Source: Nannobrachium achirus (lineage: Eukaryota; Chordata; Actinopteri; Myctophiformes; Myctophidae). From it: 64,000 nt of DNA. The number at the start of each line of letters is the position of its first letter. Position 1 is the first letter of the stretch. A model generated the notes under the pieces. It searched no databases and was not told the origin of the DNA. It saw only the letters and a list, made by a program, of their open reading frames with translations. The position numbers and the translations under genes are program-made. The stretch is taken from assembly GCA_963921795.1 (NCBI GenBank), contig OY997642.1, positions 63,494,749-63,558,748 on the forward strand. Direction: 5' to 3'. This document shows positions 45,721-56,929 of this stretch, piece by piece.

Positions 45721-48601
45721 TTAAACACACACAGCTACCTACCTACCTACCAACCTACATACATACATACGCAGATGAACGCAGTACTTGCGCGCAAGTA
45801 ATTCGAAATTGTAATCATAATGCTCAATACATTTGAAGCAAACCAAAGTCAAGTGCTATGGCTGTATCACACACAAACCAACAGCAAATTAGATTGAAAG
45901 AAAATGTGTCTTTCCCCCTACAGTTTAAACCTTTGTGAATGTTTAAAATGTGTCCATTTGAGAATAAAATTACATAAAAAGTATTTTGTATTTCAAATAC
46001 AGAAAATACTAGACCTGAAAGTATTTTGATACAAATTACATCCAATTTTTTCCGTCCCAGCCAAATACAAATTACAAAATACAAAAAAGTATTTCAAATA
46101 CGTATTTCAAATACATGTATTTCAAATACTGCCCATCTCTGACTGCACCCCTCTATACACTGCCCCTCTGTGGATGAAGTATAAGAAAGAGAGCTTACGA
46201 CTGCCTTCGAATCCTGTTAAAGAAACCCAGGAGCACAAGGGCCAGTGAGCTCTTTGTTTCTTTAGGTCTCACCACCTTCATGGCTCTATTAAGGAACCTT
46301 ACTTATAAGTTCATGTGCAGACTGGATCGCTCCTTAAATGGATTAATTGGACTGATGTCAGACCCTGGACGTAGCTCTGTCCGGTACATGTCTACTATAA
46401 GAGGACACTGGCATGAGTGCCTTTTTTGACTCCGGTGGGGCTAGGGAAATGTACTGTTTCTGTTTTTATTTTTTATTATGTTTGTAATGTAAATGTATTG
46501 TTTTCTACCCTGTGGGCCCTGAGCCTGTAATAAAGTTTATATATTTGGGCACTGCTGTTGATACAGGACCCCTTTCTCTGTGCAGCTATGGTAAACATTA
46601 TGTACACAAGTTCATTATGTGTCTATATAGTGCAATATTAATTCATCTTGAATCAATTTAGTTGGTCAGAATTCATTTATATGTTGTCTATATTTGCTAT
46701 GTTTAAGTGTGGTGGTTGAGCTAGCAGGACCTAGCCTGTTTGCAAGCAAGCTATGTTAGCTAACATGGACTACTCTGTGTATTTTAGTCTAAGTGAATGG
46801 GTTGAATTTATGGCTACTTCCAGGGAGAAGGGTGTTTATTTCTTTACAATTCGTTGATGGTGTTTTAAGCTAAGTGCAATGTGCAATTTGTCCACATTAA
46901 TCCATTTATTTGAATTGTGCTAAATCTATAACTAGCAGTCCTAACCTTTTTTTTCTTCTTCTTTATTTTGCTGTATCCCAGTAAGGATAAGAACAGCTAT
47001 GGTTTCGTTATGCCCTTCCTCCATATCCATTCATTCATCACTTTGTATGTTTGTGTATTTTGGAAATAATAAAATCACATTTTCTGTAACACCCATTTTC
47101 TGTTGTAAAGTGTCTCTTATATTAGTAGATGTTAATCAAATCATTAACAACTGATCTGTAAACAGTAAGTTAATATTTTGTAATAGTTTATATGTGCTAT
47201 TGGGACGTTATTCTAAAGTTGAAATTTCTCATTTACTAACATGAGTCAAGTATTTGTTAATAGTTTATTATGTTATTGGGACGTTATTCTAAAGTTGCAA
47301 CTACTCCTCATTTAGGAATAGTTACATGAAAAACTATTAACAAATACTTAACTATTAGTAAGTGATTTACCAATAGCTTGTTCATAATCCATTAAATATT
47401 TATAAGGCATAGTTATAACTCCTTAACTAAATGTTAACAAATATTGAACAAGACATTAATAAATCATAAATCATCAATAAATGGTTTATAAATGATCTAT
47501 TAACTGGTTATAGGGTCTTGTTATTCAATCCTTAACTAACTATTAACAAATGCTTAACAAGGCATTAATAACTCATTAACTAATAGTTTATTAATGGTCT
47601 ATTAACTGCTTATAATGGATAGTTATTATAAAGTGTTACCCAAGTTTTTCCCCATAATAAAGTGCTATATTTACACATTAAAAACAATAAAACTGGGAGA
47701 AACAAGAATACAAATGTTTTCTAAAAGAAATGTGTTTTTGCAAAGAAACGGTGGGATTGAAATGATCAGTCTGTAATGTGATGCGCTCTCGCCAGGCACG
47801 TGCGCACATACAGCAAAAGGGGCTTGAGCCCTTAACTTTTATCCGTCTGAAAAGGCCCTTTTAGAAATGTCAGCCCATGCCTCTCTATAATTCTGTGCAC
47901 TCCCTGGCTCTCGCCTAACAAAACAGCAGCAGCAGCGAGACGGCGAAGACGCTCGCATGTAGCCGCATGTTTAGCAATAACTTCCAATCGTATGACTTTT
48001 GGAATGGTTGAATCGGCTAAACGTGATGTCCATTTCATTCATTTTCTTCTCTCTCGCCCGTGTTTTGTGTGTGCTGATGCAGCGATCATTGAATTTGCGA
48101 CTCTGAGCTTTGTTATTTTCGCATAGCCAACTATGTAACCAAGACGACTTTAGCGTTCCTCACGTCATCAACATGTAACATTAGAAAGTTGTGTTTTAAG
48201 CTCTTCGTAAACAGGATTCAATGTGACGACGGGGGTCTGTATTGTAAAATCCAATCGACGAGGGAGCATTTGTTTCCTGATGAACAAGTCAGTAGCCTCG
48301 CGTAGCCAGGCTTACTCATCTGCATGTACAGCACCGTCGCAGACTCGCAGTTGCATGAATGCATGGATGTTACACAGACATTGGTGTCCAGAAATGTGTG
48401 ACCACAGCGCGTATAGTTGCATGGTTGGTGACTTGATGTTGCGTGGATATTGGTGTACGGGGCTTTTGGTGTGACACATGGGTTGATTTCCCTTTTCTTT
48501 TCTTTTTTTATCGGTCAAAATTAACCATTAGTGCTTACCGGTAACCAATTTCTTATCGGTTTAACGGTAACGGTTAAACGTTGGCCATCCCTAATATGGA
48601 C

Positions 48602-48895
48602 ATAGCTGAACTGTTCAGACATCAGTGATGACTGAAGGGTAAACATGCCAACGCAGCCATGTGAGAGGTCACTTCTCTCCCTTAGGGTGTCTTACTGATT
48701 CATATGAAGTCTACACAGTTAGAGAATCTCCATTTGCCTCTCTCCTCTCTCCTATGGCAGCAACATCAGTCTGAGAGGCTAAATGTCGTCAAATGGTGGT
48801 CCGCAGCTCAAAGGGTGAATGGCTCAACATGGCTCTTACAATCACACTCAGGACTCATTAGCTCTTGCGTGTTATGAAAATAATGTACAATAAAT

Positions 48896-48952
<57 letters not shown>

Positions 48953-49684
48953 TGAATCCAGTGTTGCAATACCTCATAGGGATCCAATGCATCATTGTTT
49001 TGCTATCCGATTGTATTAAACAACATGAAACTCATGAATATTGCGGCTCTAATGAAAGCTTGAATGATCCCCTTTCTATCGGCAAAGTGTTTGTTTCATA
49101 AAAACCCAGCGTAGACACGTTATGAGATTCTCCGAGCAGACATGTTTTTTGAACAGTGTTGAACTTTGGAAGCGCTCGTCTTCAACAACCCAGCGTCCCG
49201 CTGCCTCCTGCATTATGTGACATTTAGAACCAGCTGGTACACAGGACCGCTGAGTGACTTCTCACCAGCGCTTCCAAACTCCAGCACTTAAAAAAAACTG
49301 AACTGAATTTCTTGACAGAAAGTAGCTCATAATAACATGTCTACGGTGGATTTTTATGAAACAAACACTTTGCAGATACAGTGCCTTGCAAAGGTTTTCA
49401 CCCTGACATTGTGTTGTTAGAGCCTTATTCAAAAATAAATGATTAAATTACTTTTTATTTACAAAAACATCTCCACACTTTACCCCATAATGACAAAATA
49501 AAATCATTATTTTAGATACTTTTGCGAATATTATATAGGCTAAACATACAAAATCACATGTGCATAAGTATTCACCACCTTTGCTATGACGCTCAACATT
49601 GAGCTGAGGAGCATTCAACGACACAGTGCTGCAACATAACACACATTAACACAACATTCTCACAGCCCCTGGGTGGTTGTTATC
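48602..49684. other. Decayed foldback, (GT)n and Tc1-type remnant; no gene
   Basis: (GT)n at 48899-48951. 49040-49110 pairs with 49325-49375 (GCAAAGTGTTTGTTTCATAA). A diverged copy of that arm is at 51155-51265. 49378-49640 has ACAGTGCCTTGCAAAGGTTT and ATAAGTATTCACCACCTTTG, which resemble Tc1/mariner ends of fish, without a transposase. Confidence 0.55.
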
Positions 49685-50109
49685 AAGTATATCAGGGGTC
49701 TTCAACGTTTTCGGGCCGAGGACCCCTTAGCTGAGAGAGAGATGAAGCAGGGACCCCCACAACCTGTTCATAGATTCCATATACGTAGTTTCATTGTTTG
49801 ACAGCACAATCATCAGTATATTTTGGATTCATGTCAATTTGTGTTTTCAGATATTTAACCACTTGAACACTGTAAAACCCTATGAGGCCAGCTTGTTATC
49901 ATAACTACATTTTCCTATTCAATTCAACACAGATTTGAGCAAATAGTCGTTTTAACTTAAAATAATTAATTGAAAACGTCTCAACAACCAAGAAGTTTAC
50001 TTAATTAAAACACAGTGCCATGTCAACAACGTTAACTCAAGTTCTCTAGTTAAGTTGACAACTGACTGCTCATCAAAGCAGAGCCTTCTATCAGCGTCAT
50101 GACGCTGTA

Positions 50110-50226
50110 CGCTGCGTATTACGTCAGTGACGTCACGCGGTTCCCTGTTTGTGTTTGAAGTGGGCGCGCAGCATTGCGGTGTGGAACAACACAACAACGG
50201 ACAGACACATCATATTTTGTAACAAG
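50110..50226 (+). promoter_or_regulatory. CpG-rich promoter with CRE and first untranslated exon
   Basis: TGACGTCA at 50128-50135 is a full cAMP-response element, with a further ACGTCA at about 50121, in a CpG-dense stretch. About 90 bp on, AACAAG|GTAAGTG at 50226 is a good splice donor and would end a non-coding first exon. The next acceptor consistent with it is at 52547. Suggests transcription of the element's gene from a host-like promoter. Confidence 0.5.
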
Positions 50227-51572
50227 GTAAGTGTAAAATATTATAATGATATCTGCCAACTAATATTTAACATGTTTTACGTTTTTGATTTGATTACATG
50301 ATCTGCTGTGTTACTCGTTTATTGAACATGGAACGGCAAACTGGGCAGTGGGCACCCACCAACTGTTATGCAGCTAGCCAAGCATGCTAGCTGGAGCTGC
50401 CCTGTTTGTTAGTGTGACCACGATACGTTCTCTTTTCCCCGGCCGGACATGTACTCTTTTTTGGGGCTGTCCGGACTCCGGAGGGAGTTTATGAAATGCT
50501 TCAAATGTCGGGGGTTTTGAGTTTGTGTAGCGTGCGTGAGCGTCTACTTTATCAGCATCATAGACGATTGTATTTACCATACACGTTCAGGGGTTCGTTT
50601 GGGAACACACACTGAGAGGCGGTGGTCCACCCCGAACCCCGGAATGTGTGTGTTTTCATTATAAACCATTATTTATGAGGATAAATGCTTTAGATAAATA
50701 CATATTATTTATAAAGCAACCTAGTGAGTATTTTTGGGTATATTTAGTGTCTCCAAGAGTCCTGGTAAAGTGTAGGCATCAAAATGTACTTAAAGTACAA
50801 AATGTTTGAAAACAGCAGATCTATTATGAGCTTGTAGATCAGCTATTTTTAATGGCCAATATATGAAATGGGGAAATAAATTATAGTGGAGACTGGAGTA
50901 AAAGTACAATAATTGGATCAGAGATATAGTGGAGTAGAAGAATTAGAAATGGGAAATACAACTACAGTACAAATAACTAAATTGTTACTTTACAACACTG
51001 GTAAGGGGGTCCATTTGGTTACGTTTGCTCTCACATTTACAGGTCTATAACTCCCATTTGGTTCCCAACTATCATCAGATACCCCACTGTCTGGTTTACA
51101 AGCAACTGTAATCTTTGGTTGCAAACCATTGGTAGCCCATACAAAAAAGTCCCATCTGATTGTATTAAACAATGTTAACTCACCAACATTGCAGCTATGG
51201 AAAGCTTGAATTATCCTCTTTCTATCTGCAAAGTGTTTAATTAAAATCCATGAGACATGTTATGAGTTGCACTCAAATCACTCAATTGTCCTGCACCTGT
51301 CTACATTGCACATAATCAGGAGGCAGCTGTTAAATGTTGTTCAGTACAATCATAGAACGTTTCTGTTTGAATGGGCTGTCAATGGTTGGTGTTGAAACTA
51401 ATTTGGAGTGGCTTATGTTTTAGGCAAAATCATTTAGGCCTATTATGTTTTTGTATTAGAATATATATTTCATAACAAAGTGTGGTATTCAAACTTGTAA
51501 TTGCTATAGTTAAAATGTGTTGCAAATGCACTAAATAGGCTTTGAATAACCTTTGTGGAGAACATTTTAGGC
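50227..51572. other. Intron region, no gene
   Basis: Putative first intron. A recurrent-hairpin copy is at about 50808-50850 (AACAGCAGATCTATTATGAGCTTGTAGATC). 51155-51265 matches the foldback arm at 49020-49110. Nothing else. Confidence 0.55.
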
Positions 51573-51970
51573 CAGTGGTCTTCAACGTTTTCAGGCCAAG
51601 GACCCCTTAGTTGAGAGAGAGATGAAGCAGGGACCCCCACAACCTTTTCATAGATTCCATATAGTTTCATTGTTTGACAGCACAATCATCAGTGTATTTT
51701 GGATTCATGTCAATTTGTGTTTTCAAATATTTAACCACTTGAACCGTCAATACTTAATAAACTTGACCTTTCACTCTGTACTTAGTCTGCTCTTTTTCCC
51801 CTCTACACCAAAGCTCGCTGCGAGGCGTTGTAGATTGGCTATTTTTGGCTAGAGCTCTCAGAATATGGACATTACAGTTCAAGTGGTTAATATAAAAAAA
51901 GAAGAAAAAAAAGTTTCTATCACACAAAGATTTGGAGGACCCCCTGCAGTTGGGGACCCCAAGACCCCTG
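51573..51970. mobile_element. hAT MITE family B, intact single copy
   Basis: CAGTGGTCTTCAACGTTTTC to CCAAGACCCCTG, flanked by TTTTAGGC (51565-51572) and TTTAAGGC (51971-51978), 8 bp with one mismatch. The central hairpin is reduced here (about 51812-51845). Confidence 0.85.
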
Positions 51971-52119
51971 TTTAAGGCCATAGCCATTATGATGTGTTTA
52001 TTTTGGAGTGTGCACAGTATATAGTATATACAGTATTGCCCTTTATACTGTTAAACTGGTGACTGAAAATATGGTGCCATTTCTTAAAATTGCTTTGAGG
52101 AAAATATAAAATGCCTATT

Positions 52120-53030
52120 AAACCAGTGGTTTGTCTCAACCTGTGGGTCAGGACCTCCAGGTATCATTTATTTCTCTCTTAACAGTAAATTACAAAAATA
52201 GCTGATCTACATGCTACAACGGCGTTGTGAGCAGCATGTAGATCTACTATTTTCACTATTCATGGGTTGCTATTGTAGTCCTAAACTCGGCATGTTGAGG
52301 ACCAACACAGGTGTTTGATTGGCACAGAACTAATGCTAATCAGAACACCTGTGTTGTTCCTCAACATGGCCGCTGTAGGACTACAGTTGCAACCCCATGA
52401 TTAATACAAAACGTAATTCCTCAACTCTTAGTGCTTGTCAGGGGGGGTGGGGGTCCCCAGTTAAAATGAGTATTTCCGGGGTCACGGCTTGAAAAGGTTA
52501 AATACCAAGTCACATATCTGTCCTAATTCTGTCTTTTCTTTTTCTAGGGCTACATGATCCAATTGCGGAGGATTCCCAACTTCCCAACATAGCTGAACCA
52601 CTACATCCCCCTGTCAGGCTACATGTTGCACGGCCATCTCCTGATCTCTCCGAAGGCATACCTGCTACACTGAGGTAATCCCTTGGCTTATTTTCAGGAT
52701 AATTACTATGAAAACCTCCACCGGCTGTCTGTCACACTTTGCACACACTCTTTGGATGGCAAACCACAACCTCCAGCCCTGATTCTCACATGGCCCTCTT
52801 CTAGCGCCACCATCAGGCCGATTTTTGCAAAACACATTCTTGGACACTGCTCCTACAGATTTTGGCCTAAAATCACGCAAACCGGTACACAGTATCTCTA
52901 AAGTCATGTAATCAACATGGATCTGTCCCATTTACCAACCATATTCCCTGCTGATTGGCTATGATTGCCTTCTAAAGTTTGTGGATGCGACCTGACGGTC
53001 GCTTTTCTCCCGATTAGGGAGACAAGTCAA
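52120..53030. repeat. hAT-type MITE with hairpin, then a shared repeat
   Basis: 52122-52495 (CCAGTGGTTTGTCTCAACCT ... GGTCACGGCTTGAAAAGG) resembles a Charlie-like MITE. The recurrent hairpin is at 52193-52253, and a second stem (ACAGGTGTTTGATT / AATCAGAACACCTGTGTTG) is at 52306-52360. 52690-53030 matches 28420-28720 and the inverted 33330-33540. The coding exon 52548-52674 lies between. A weak hairpin copy is at 53214-53274. Confidence 0.6.
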
Positions 53031-54404
53031 TGGTGCAATTTTCATAGACAATGGTGTCTCTTATTGTCTGTTAACTCTGAACTAGCTCTGAAGCCTTTGT
53101 TTCATCACAACTCTACCTTATGGTCTATAGTTTTCTATAGTTTCATTATTTTACTGCCAGTGTTTTTAAATCCCTCTCTGCTCTCCTTTTCCCCACTATT
53201 TGAAATCTCTTGACCGAAAATAGCTGATCCACAAGCTCACGTCACACACAGTGAGCTTGAGATCTGCAATTTATGCAGAATGTTCCAAATATGGGGATAT
53301 TATATTAGGCTTCATGTGGTTAAATTACTCATGTTATCATAACATGTTTGTAATAAAAAGCCGGTTTGTTTTGTTTTTAGATTGACCATGTTGCTGCGTG
53401 TCATCCTAACCGAAGAGGACATTAGGAGGGTCTCCATTGAGAACATGCCCGACACAGTTGAAGGCCTGCACTTGATCCTCAAAAACAAGCTTGGATTGGA
53501 AGGTGTATTGAGGGTACAATTTCAAGACCCAATGTTCAATAATGAACTTTGCAACTTGACTTGCATGTCAGAACTCCCTACAGATAGAGTGACTTTGAAG
53601 GTGTACAGTCAGCCTCTTGAACTTATGTCAGACACATCAACTCTGGACACTGCAAGCCTAACCACATCCGATGAGGGGAGCCCCAGTCCCCCTGCCAGTC
53701 CCAGTGCCAGTCCTGCTGCCAGTCTTCGTTGTCGTGAGCTGCCTCAGCCATTCAACATCCCTACTTTTGCTTTTGATGTGGAGCTTAAGTTAAAGCAAGG
53801 AAACGAGGCCTTCCAGAAGGATGGAACCCTTCTTGACACCCCAAAGTCCATGAAATCTGACATTTTGGACAAAATAGCAGAAGCGGTGTATGAGTACACC
53901 CCATACCCAACCCGTGAGGAACGTGAAATGGTGGCACAGGCGCTCATCAAAAAACATCCATGTCTGAGGGAACCAGGGTCTGACGCTGGATGGTACGAAT
54001 GGAAGTTTAGTTTAAGTCATAAAATGGGTAACTTCAGACAGAAACTACGAGTGGCTGGATGCCCAGAACTCAAGATCAACTCACGGTCATCCAGTAGATC
54101 TGGTAAAAAGACTCTTAAGAAGGCTAGAAAATCAGAAGTCAACTTCTTGCCAGACGTCCCGGAAGGTAAAACAAATGGTTCCCTTGATGAAGAAAGGGTT
54201 GCAATGGTCACAGAAATGAAGAAAAGGAAGGTTGATTGGAGGCAAATTCAAGCAATGATGACCAGCACCTTCTCTTTACGGAGGAAGGAAATTGTGGAGG
54301 ACGAGCCAGCTGTGGCTGACATCCAAGCTAGATGGCCAGCACTCTTCTCTGAACGTCAGGTAAAGTATTTATTTCAGATGAGTTGAGGAAGACTTTAAGA
54401 ATAG

Positions 54405-54495
54405 CTAAATATGGCCTGGGCCACAGGGTAGTGGTCCAGGCACCTAGGCTGGTAATCCAGACAAGCCTTGCAGCGCCGCAGGTTCGAGTCCTTTG

Positions 54496-54546
<51 letters not shown>

Positions 54547-54645
54547 ACACACGCACATCTCTCTACCCGTTTCCTGTCAGCCTACTATATAACTATCAAT
54601 AAAAAGGCAGAAAAAGCCCCCCGAAAAATATTTAATCTGTCATGA
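54405..54645 (+). mobile_element. tRNA-derived SINE with (GT)n
   Basis: CACAGGGTAGTGGTCCAGGC (A-box side) and CGCAGGTTCGAGTCCTTTGC (B-box side), then (GT)n 54497-54542, CCCGTTTCCTGTCAGCCTAC and AATAAAAAGGCAGAAAAAGC. That order is typical of a widespread fish SINE. It sits in the intron after exon 53381-54359. Confidence 0.8.
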
Positions 54646-54859
54646 AGAGTGCTATTGAATTTACAGCCAATCCCTCTGCTTGTTTTTTGTTCTTTAATGC
54701 CTATAGATTGAAGCAGAGTTTGCTCGCCTTACATCTGTTGACCTGAAAGGTGCCCTCTTCGCTGGACTGGACAAGTATCTGACAAGGTTCCTGGATCTCT
54801 ACAGAGCCAAGACTGGTGTGGATGACCTGAAAAGTCTTTTGAAGACACTGGATAGTGAT

Positions 54860-55714
54860 GTAAGTATGTAAGTACGGGCCGTGAACACATTTTGGTGTAT
54901 TGCATACAGTACATGTAAAGTATGTACTACATACTGTTTTTGTAGGTTAATTTTTGACTAATATTGTTTTCAGAAAACTTGTCAGGCCAAAAGGATTAAA
55001 GGACGACTTTGTAAAGTGTACAACCTATCTTCATATAATGGGTCCTCACTAATGTTCATAATAAAATAGCACATTATTTTCTACTCTGTCCAAGTCTCTT
55101 AGGAGAGCTGTAGGAAGTTCAGAAACCCATTCTCCAGTGACATCATTGTTTGACAGATTTCTTTAAAAAAACACATTTGGAAAAAAACATTTAGATTTTT
55201 ATTATCACTTGAACAATGGCTTCCACTTTAACATTGCAACTTTTCAGGAATAGAAAGCCTGCATTTTCGATTAGCTTGGATTCCCCATCGATGATGTTAC
55301 TGGAGAATGTGTTTCTATTTTATCATGAACATTAGTGAGGACGAATTGTATGAAGATAGGTTGAAAAGTTACTTTTGCGTAAAATAATGCATTTCTATAA
55401 AGTGTTGGTTCAGTAACAGTCGTCTCCCAGTCCCCGTCTCTCCTGCTCTTTAATAAATACATTATTTTCAACATGGGTCAATGGATTCATACACCCAGGA
55501 GAAATAACCCCCTTACCAGCTTTAATTGTATCGTTTTCCAAATTTGTTTCATGATTTAGAAATTCACTTGTTGAAACTTGAAATTCACAGCATGTTTATC
55601 CTGTTTCTCTCTCTCTCTCGGTCTCTCCTGATTGGATGACATTGGGAATATAGAGCTTTACTCTCTCTCTCTCTCTCACTCACTCACTCACTCACTCTCT
55701 CACTCTCTCACACA

Positions 55715-55776
<62 letters not shown>

Positions 55777-55844
55777 GAAGTATGCTATAATACTCCATCC
55801 TGACTGAAACTGTTCCATTGGTTGTCTATTGTCTATTTTTTTAG
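54860..55844. other. Intron with inverted pair and (CA)n
   Basis: 55005-55070 pairs with 55320-55390 (ACAACCTATCTTCATATAAT and complement), and 55080-55130 with 55265-55310. A decayed foldback of about 390 bp. CT-rich then (AC)n at about 55605-55773. No gene. Confidence 0.65.
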
Positions 55845-55989
55845 TGTTCCAATCAATGGAAAAGGGCCGTGGTGTTGATGGGGCTCCCCCTCTACCTCAA
55901 AGATGCTGGATCCAACTTTGGCAAGAAAGTTCAGGTATATTTTATATTTTCCATCAGCATTTACTCTTACTTATACGTATCCTATGTTA

Positions 55990-56195
55990 CTGTGTGTCCT
56001 AACAGTGGGTTGGGACCTTGAGTTCTTGAGTAGTAGTGAAAATAAGTAGACCTAAACAATCACAATTCATTGCAATGTGAAGTGTTGTGAGCTTTTAGAT
56101 GAACTATTTTCACTAGTTGGGGTCCCAGGGAGACGGAGCATTTCTCTTTTGGGTCTCAAGTTAAAGGTTTTGAGAACCAATGGTGTGTTTCAAGC
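55990..56195. mobile_element. Decayed hAT MITE with hairpin remnant, family D
   Basis: AACAGTGGGTTGGGACCTTG to GGTTTTGAGAACCAATGG has Charlie-like ends. A worn form of the recurrent hairpin is in the middle (GTGTTGTGAGCTTTTAGATG, 56083-56102). Confidence 0.5.
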
Positions 56196-56929
56196 TTAAT
56201 GCACCAAAATCAATCAAGTTTTATCTGGTCTTAAAGTTTCTATTGTTTGTTCACTTTGTTTAGGCCACAGCTTCTGAGGCGGAGATGACCAAAGGAATTG
56301 CGGTGGGCATCCTGTGACAGAGTGACAGAGGACACTGAGGTTCTTGGATTCGCAGTGGTTATCGAGGAGAAAATCATCTTTCCAGAAGTCCGTGATTTTC
56401 CCAATGCTGTGGCACTGCTCATGGGTCTGCTGTACGCCCTGAACATCGATTATCCCAAGGGAATAAGGTACACTTTTGAAATAATCCAGAAGGTGCTGAT
56501 GGACATTGGTGGAGGCCAGTGCTCAGCATTGGTTCATGGGTTGAGAAACAAGCTATTGAGGAAGAAGTTGTAAGCAGAGTTTAAGCCTTGACCCTGACCT
56601 TTAAGCTGAAGTGGACATTGAAGGACAGGTCAATGGACAGGACTGAGAAATGGACTCCTTTAAGTTTTATTGTCGGAGAACTGCACACACAAGGGCAGTG
56701 TGCATTGTTGCATGGCTTGGGATAGACTCTTTAGGAAGCCCTTGAAAGCTTAAAGCCAACTGTAAATATTGATGCTGTATAACGTGCACGTTTAACTGAA
56801 CAATGTGAACATCGTATGAGAGGACTTATTTTTTGGGTACATGTTGTACTCCATTTAACACTTGCAGGTTTACATGCCTTAAGAAGGGCACGCACTGTGG
56901 ATGTGTTGGGATATTTACACAACACGGTA

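Larger units (their letters stand above)
44178..46141. mobile_element. 2-kb hAT MITE with nested insertions
   Basis: Ends CAGAGATGGGCGAAAATAC and GTATTTCAAATACTGCCCATCTCTG-like are inverted. Flanks are perfect 8-bp ACTGCACC (44170-44177; 46142-46149). The AAATAC-rich ends are typical of fish hAT MITEs. It interrupts the LINE reverse transcriptase gene and contains the next two features. Confidence 0.92.
42406..46430 (+). pseudogene. LINE reverse transcriptase, split by a hAT MITE
   Basis: An open frame runs 42406-44177. It holds WKDVKSLNRAKAALPCNIEG, DNYRPIALASILSKVLEKLL, GFIDASRAFDCIHH (first catalytic Asp), GNGVRQGGILSPALFNLYM, FMYADDLTIL (catalytic Asp pair) and STKYLGHIITDTLEDD. The frame resumes after the MITE at about 46150 with TAPLYTAPLWMKYKK. 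After a frame change comes LRILLKKPRSTRASELF and NLTYKFMCRLDRS, ending near 46428. Relative to the usual family layout, a few residues between the last two blocks seem deleted. The core RT is open, so the LINE was young when the piggyBac element and the MITE hit it. Confidence 0.85.
20806..46549 (+). mobile_element. 5'-truncated LINE interrupted by a piggyBac element and a hAT MITE
   Basis: LINE sequence occurs in three pieces: about 20806-21404, 42406-44177 and 46150-46549. Reading across both insertion sites is colinear, and the TTAA and ACTGCACC duplications explain the joins. The 3' end carries CCTGTAATAAAGTTTATATA, containing a polyadenylation signal. The clade is not assigned; the protein resembles APE-endonuclease LINEs often labelled jockey- or RTE-like in fish. 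Confidence 0.78.
19582..47640. mobile_element. Foldback element with about 1-kb inverted arms, inside the hAT
   Basis: Ends GGTAACACTTTATAATAACT and its complement at 47621-47640 are bracketed by perfect 8-bp duplications CAAGTTTT (19574-19581; 47641-47648). The arms pair with many mismatches from 19582-20601 to about 46550-47640. Markers are CTGTATCCCAGTAAGGATAA on the right and its counterpart at about 20150. It is non-autonomous and hAT-like by TSD length. 20602-20805 is its remaining loop. Confidence 0.8.
19439..48593. mobile_element. Outer hAT element of the nested stack
   Basis: It starts TAGGGATGGCCAAATGG and ends TTGGCCATCCCTA. Flanks ATATGAAC (19431-19438) and ATATGGAC (48594-48601) are an 8-bp duplication with one mismatch. 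Only 19439-19573 and 47649-48593 are its own sequence, about 1.1 kb, with no gene. The rest is inserted DNA. Subterminal AACCGATAACCG / CGGTTTAACGGTAACGG motifs are at both ends. Confidence 0.8.
53388..56575 (+). pseudogene. SAMD3-like (PB1-type N-terminus) protein gene of the CACTG element
   Basis: Coding exons: 53381-54359 (start ATG 53388, context GACCATGT), 54707-54859, 55845-55934 and 56264-56575, all with GT/AG borders. An upstream exon 52548-52674 and a first exon ending 50225 are probably 5' UTR. The product starts MLLRVILTEEDI, with a PB1-like first 75 residues, then a Ser/Pro linker and the conserved block (TPYPTREEREMVAQALIKKH, YEWKFSLSHKMGNFRQKLR, RKSEVNFLPDVPEG, IQARWPALFSERQ). 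It ends DFPNAVALLMGLLYALN and RYTFEIIQKVLM. This is the arrangement of the large fish family annotated 'sterile alpha motif domain-containing protein 3-like', whose function is unknown. In the last exon the frame changes near 56310 (GIAVGIL, then DRVTEDTEVLGF), so about 508 residues are intended but this copy is probably broken. Confidence 0.75.

Noticed and set aside
47832-48518. Short frames in the right part of the outer hAT element
   Set aside because: No domain, no splice context; the region is non-coding sequence of the MITE.
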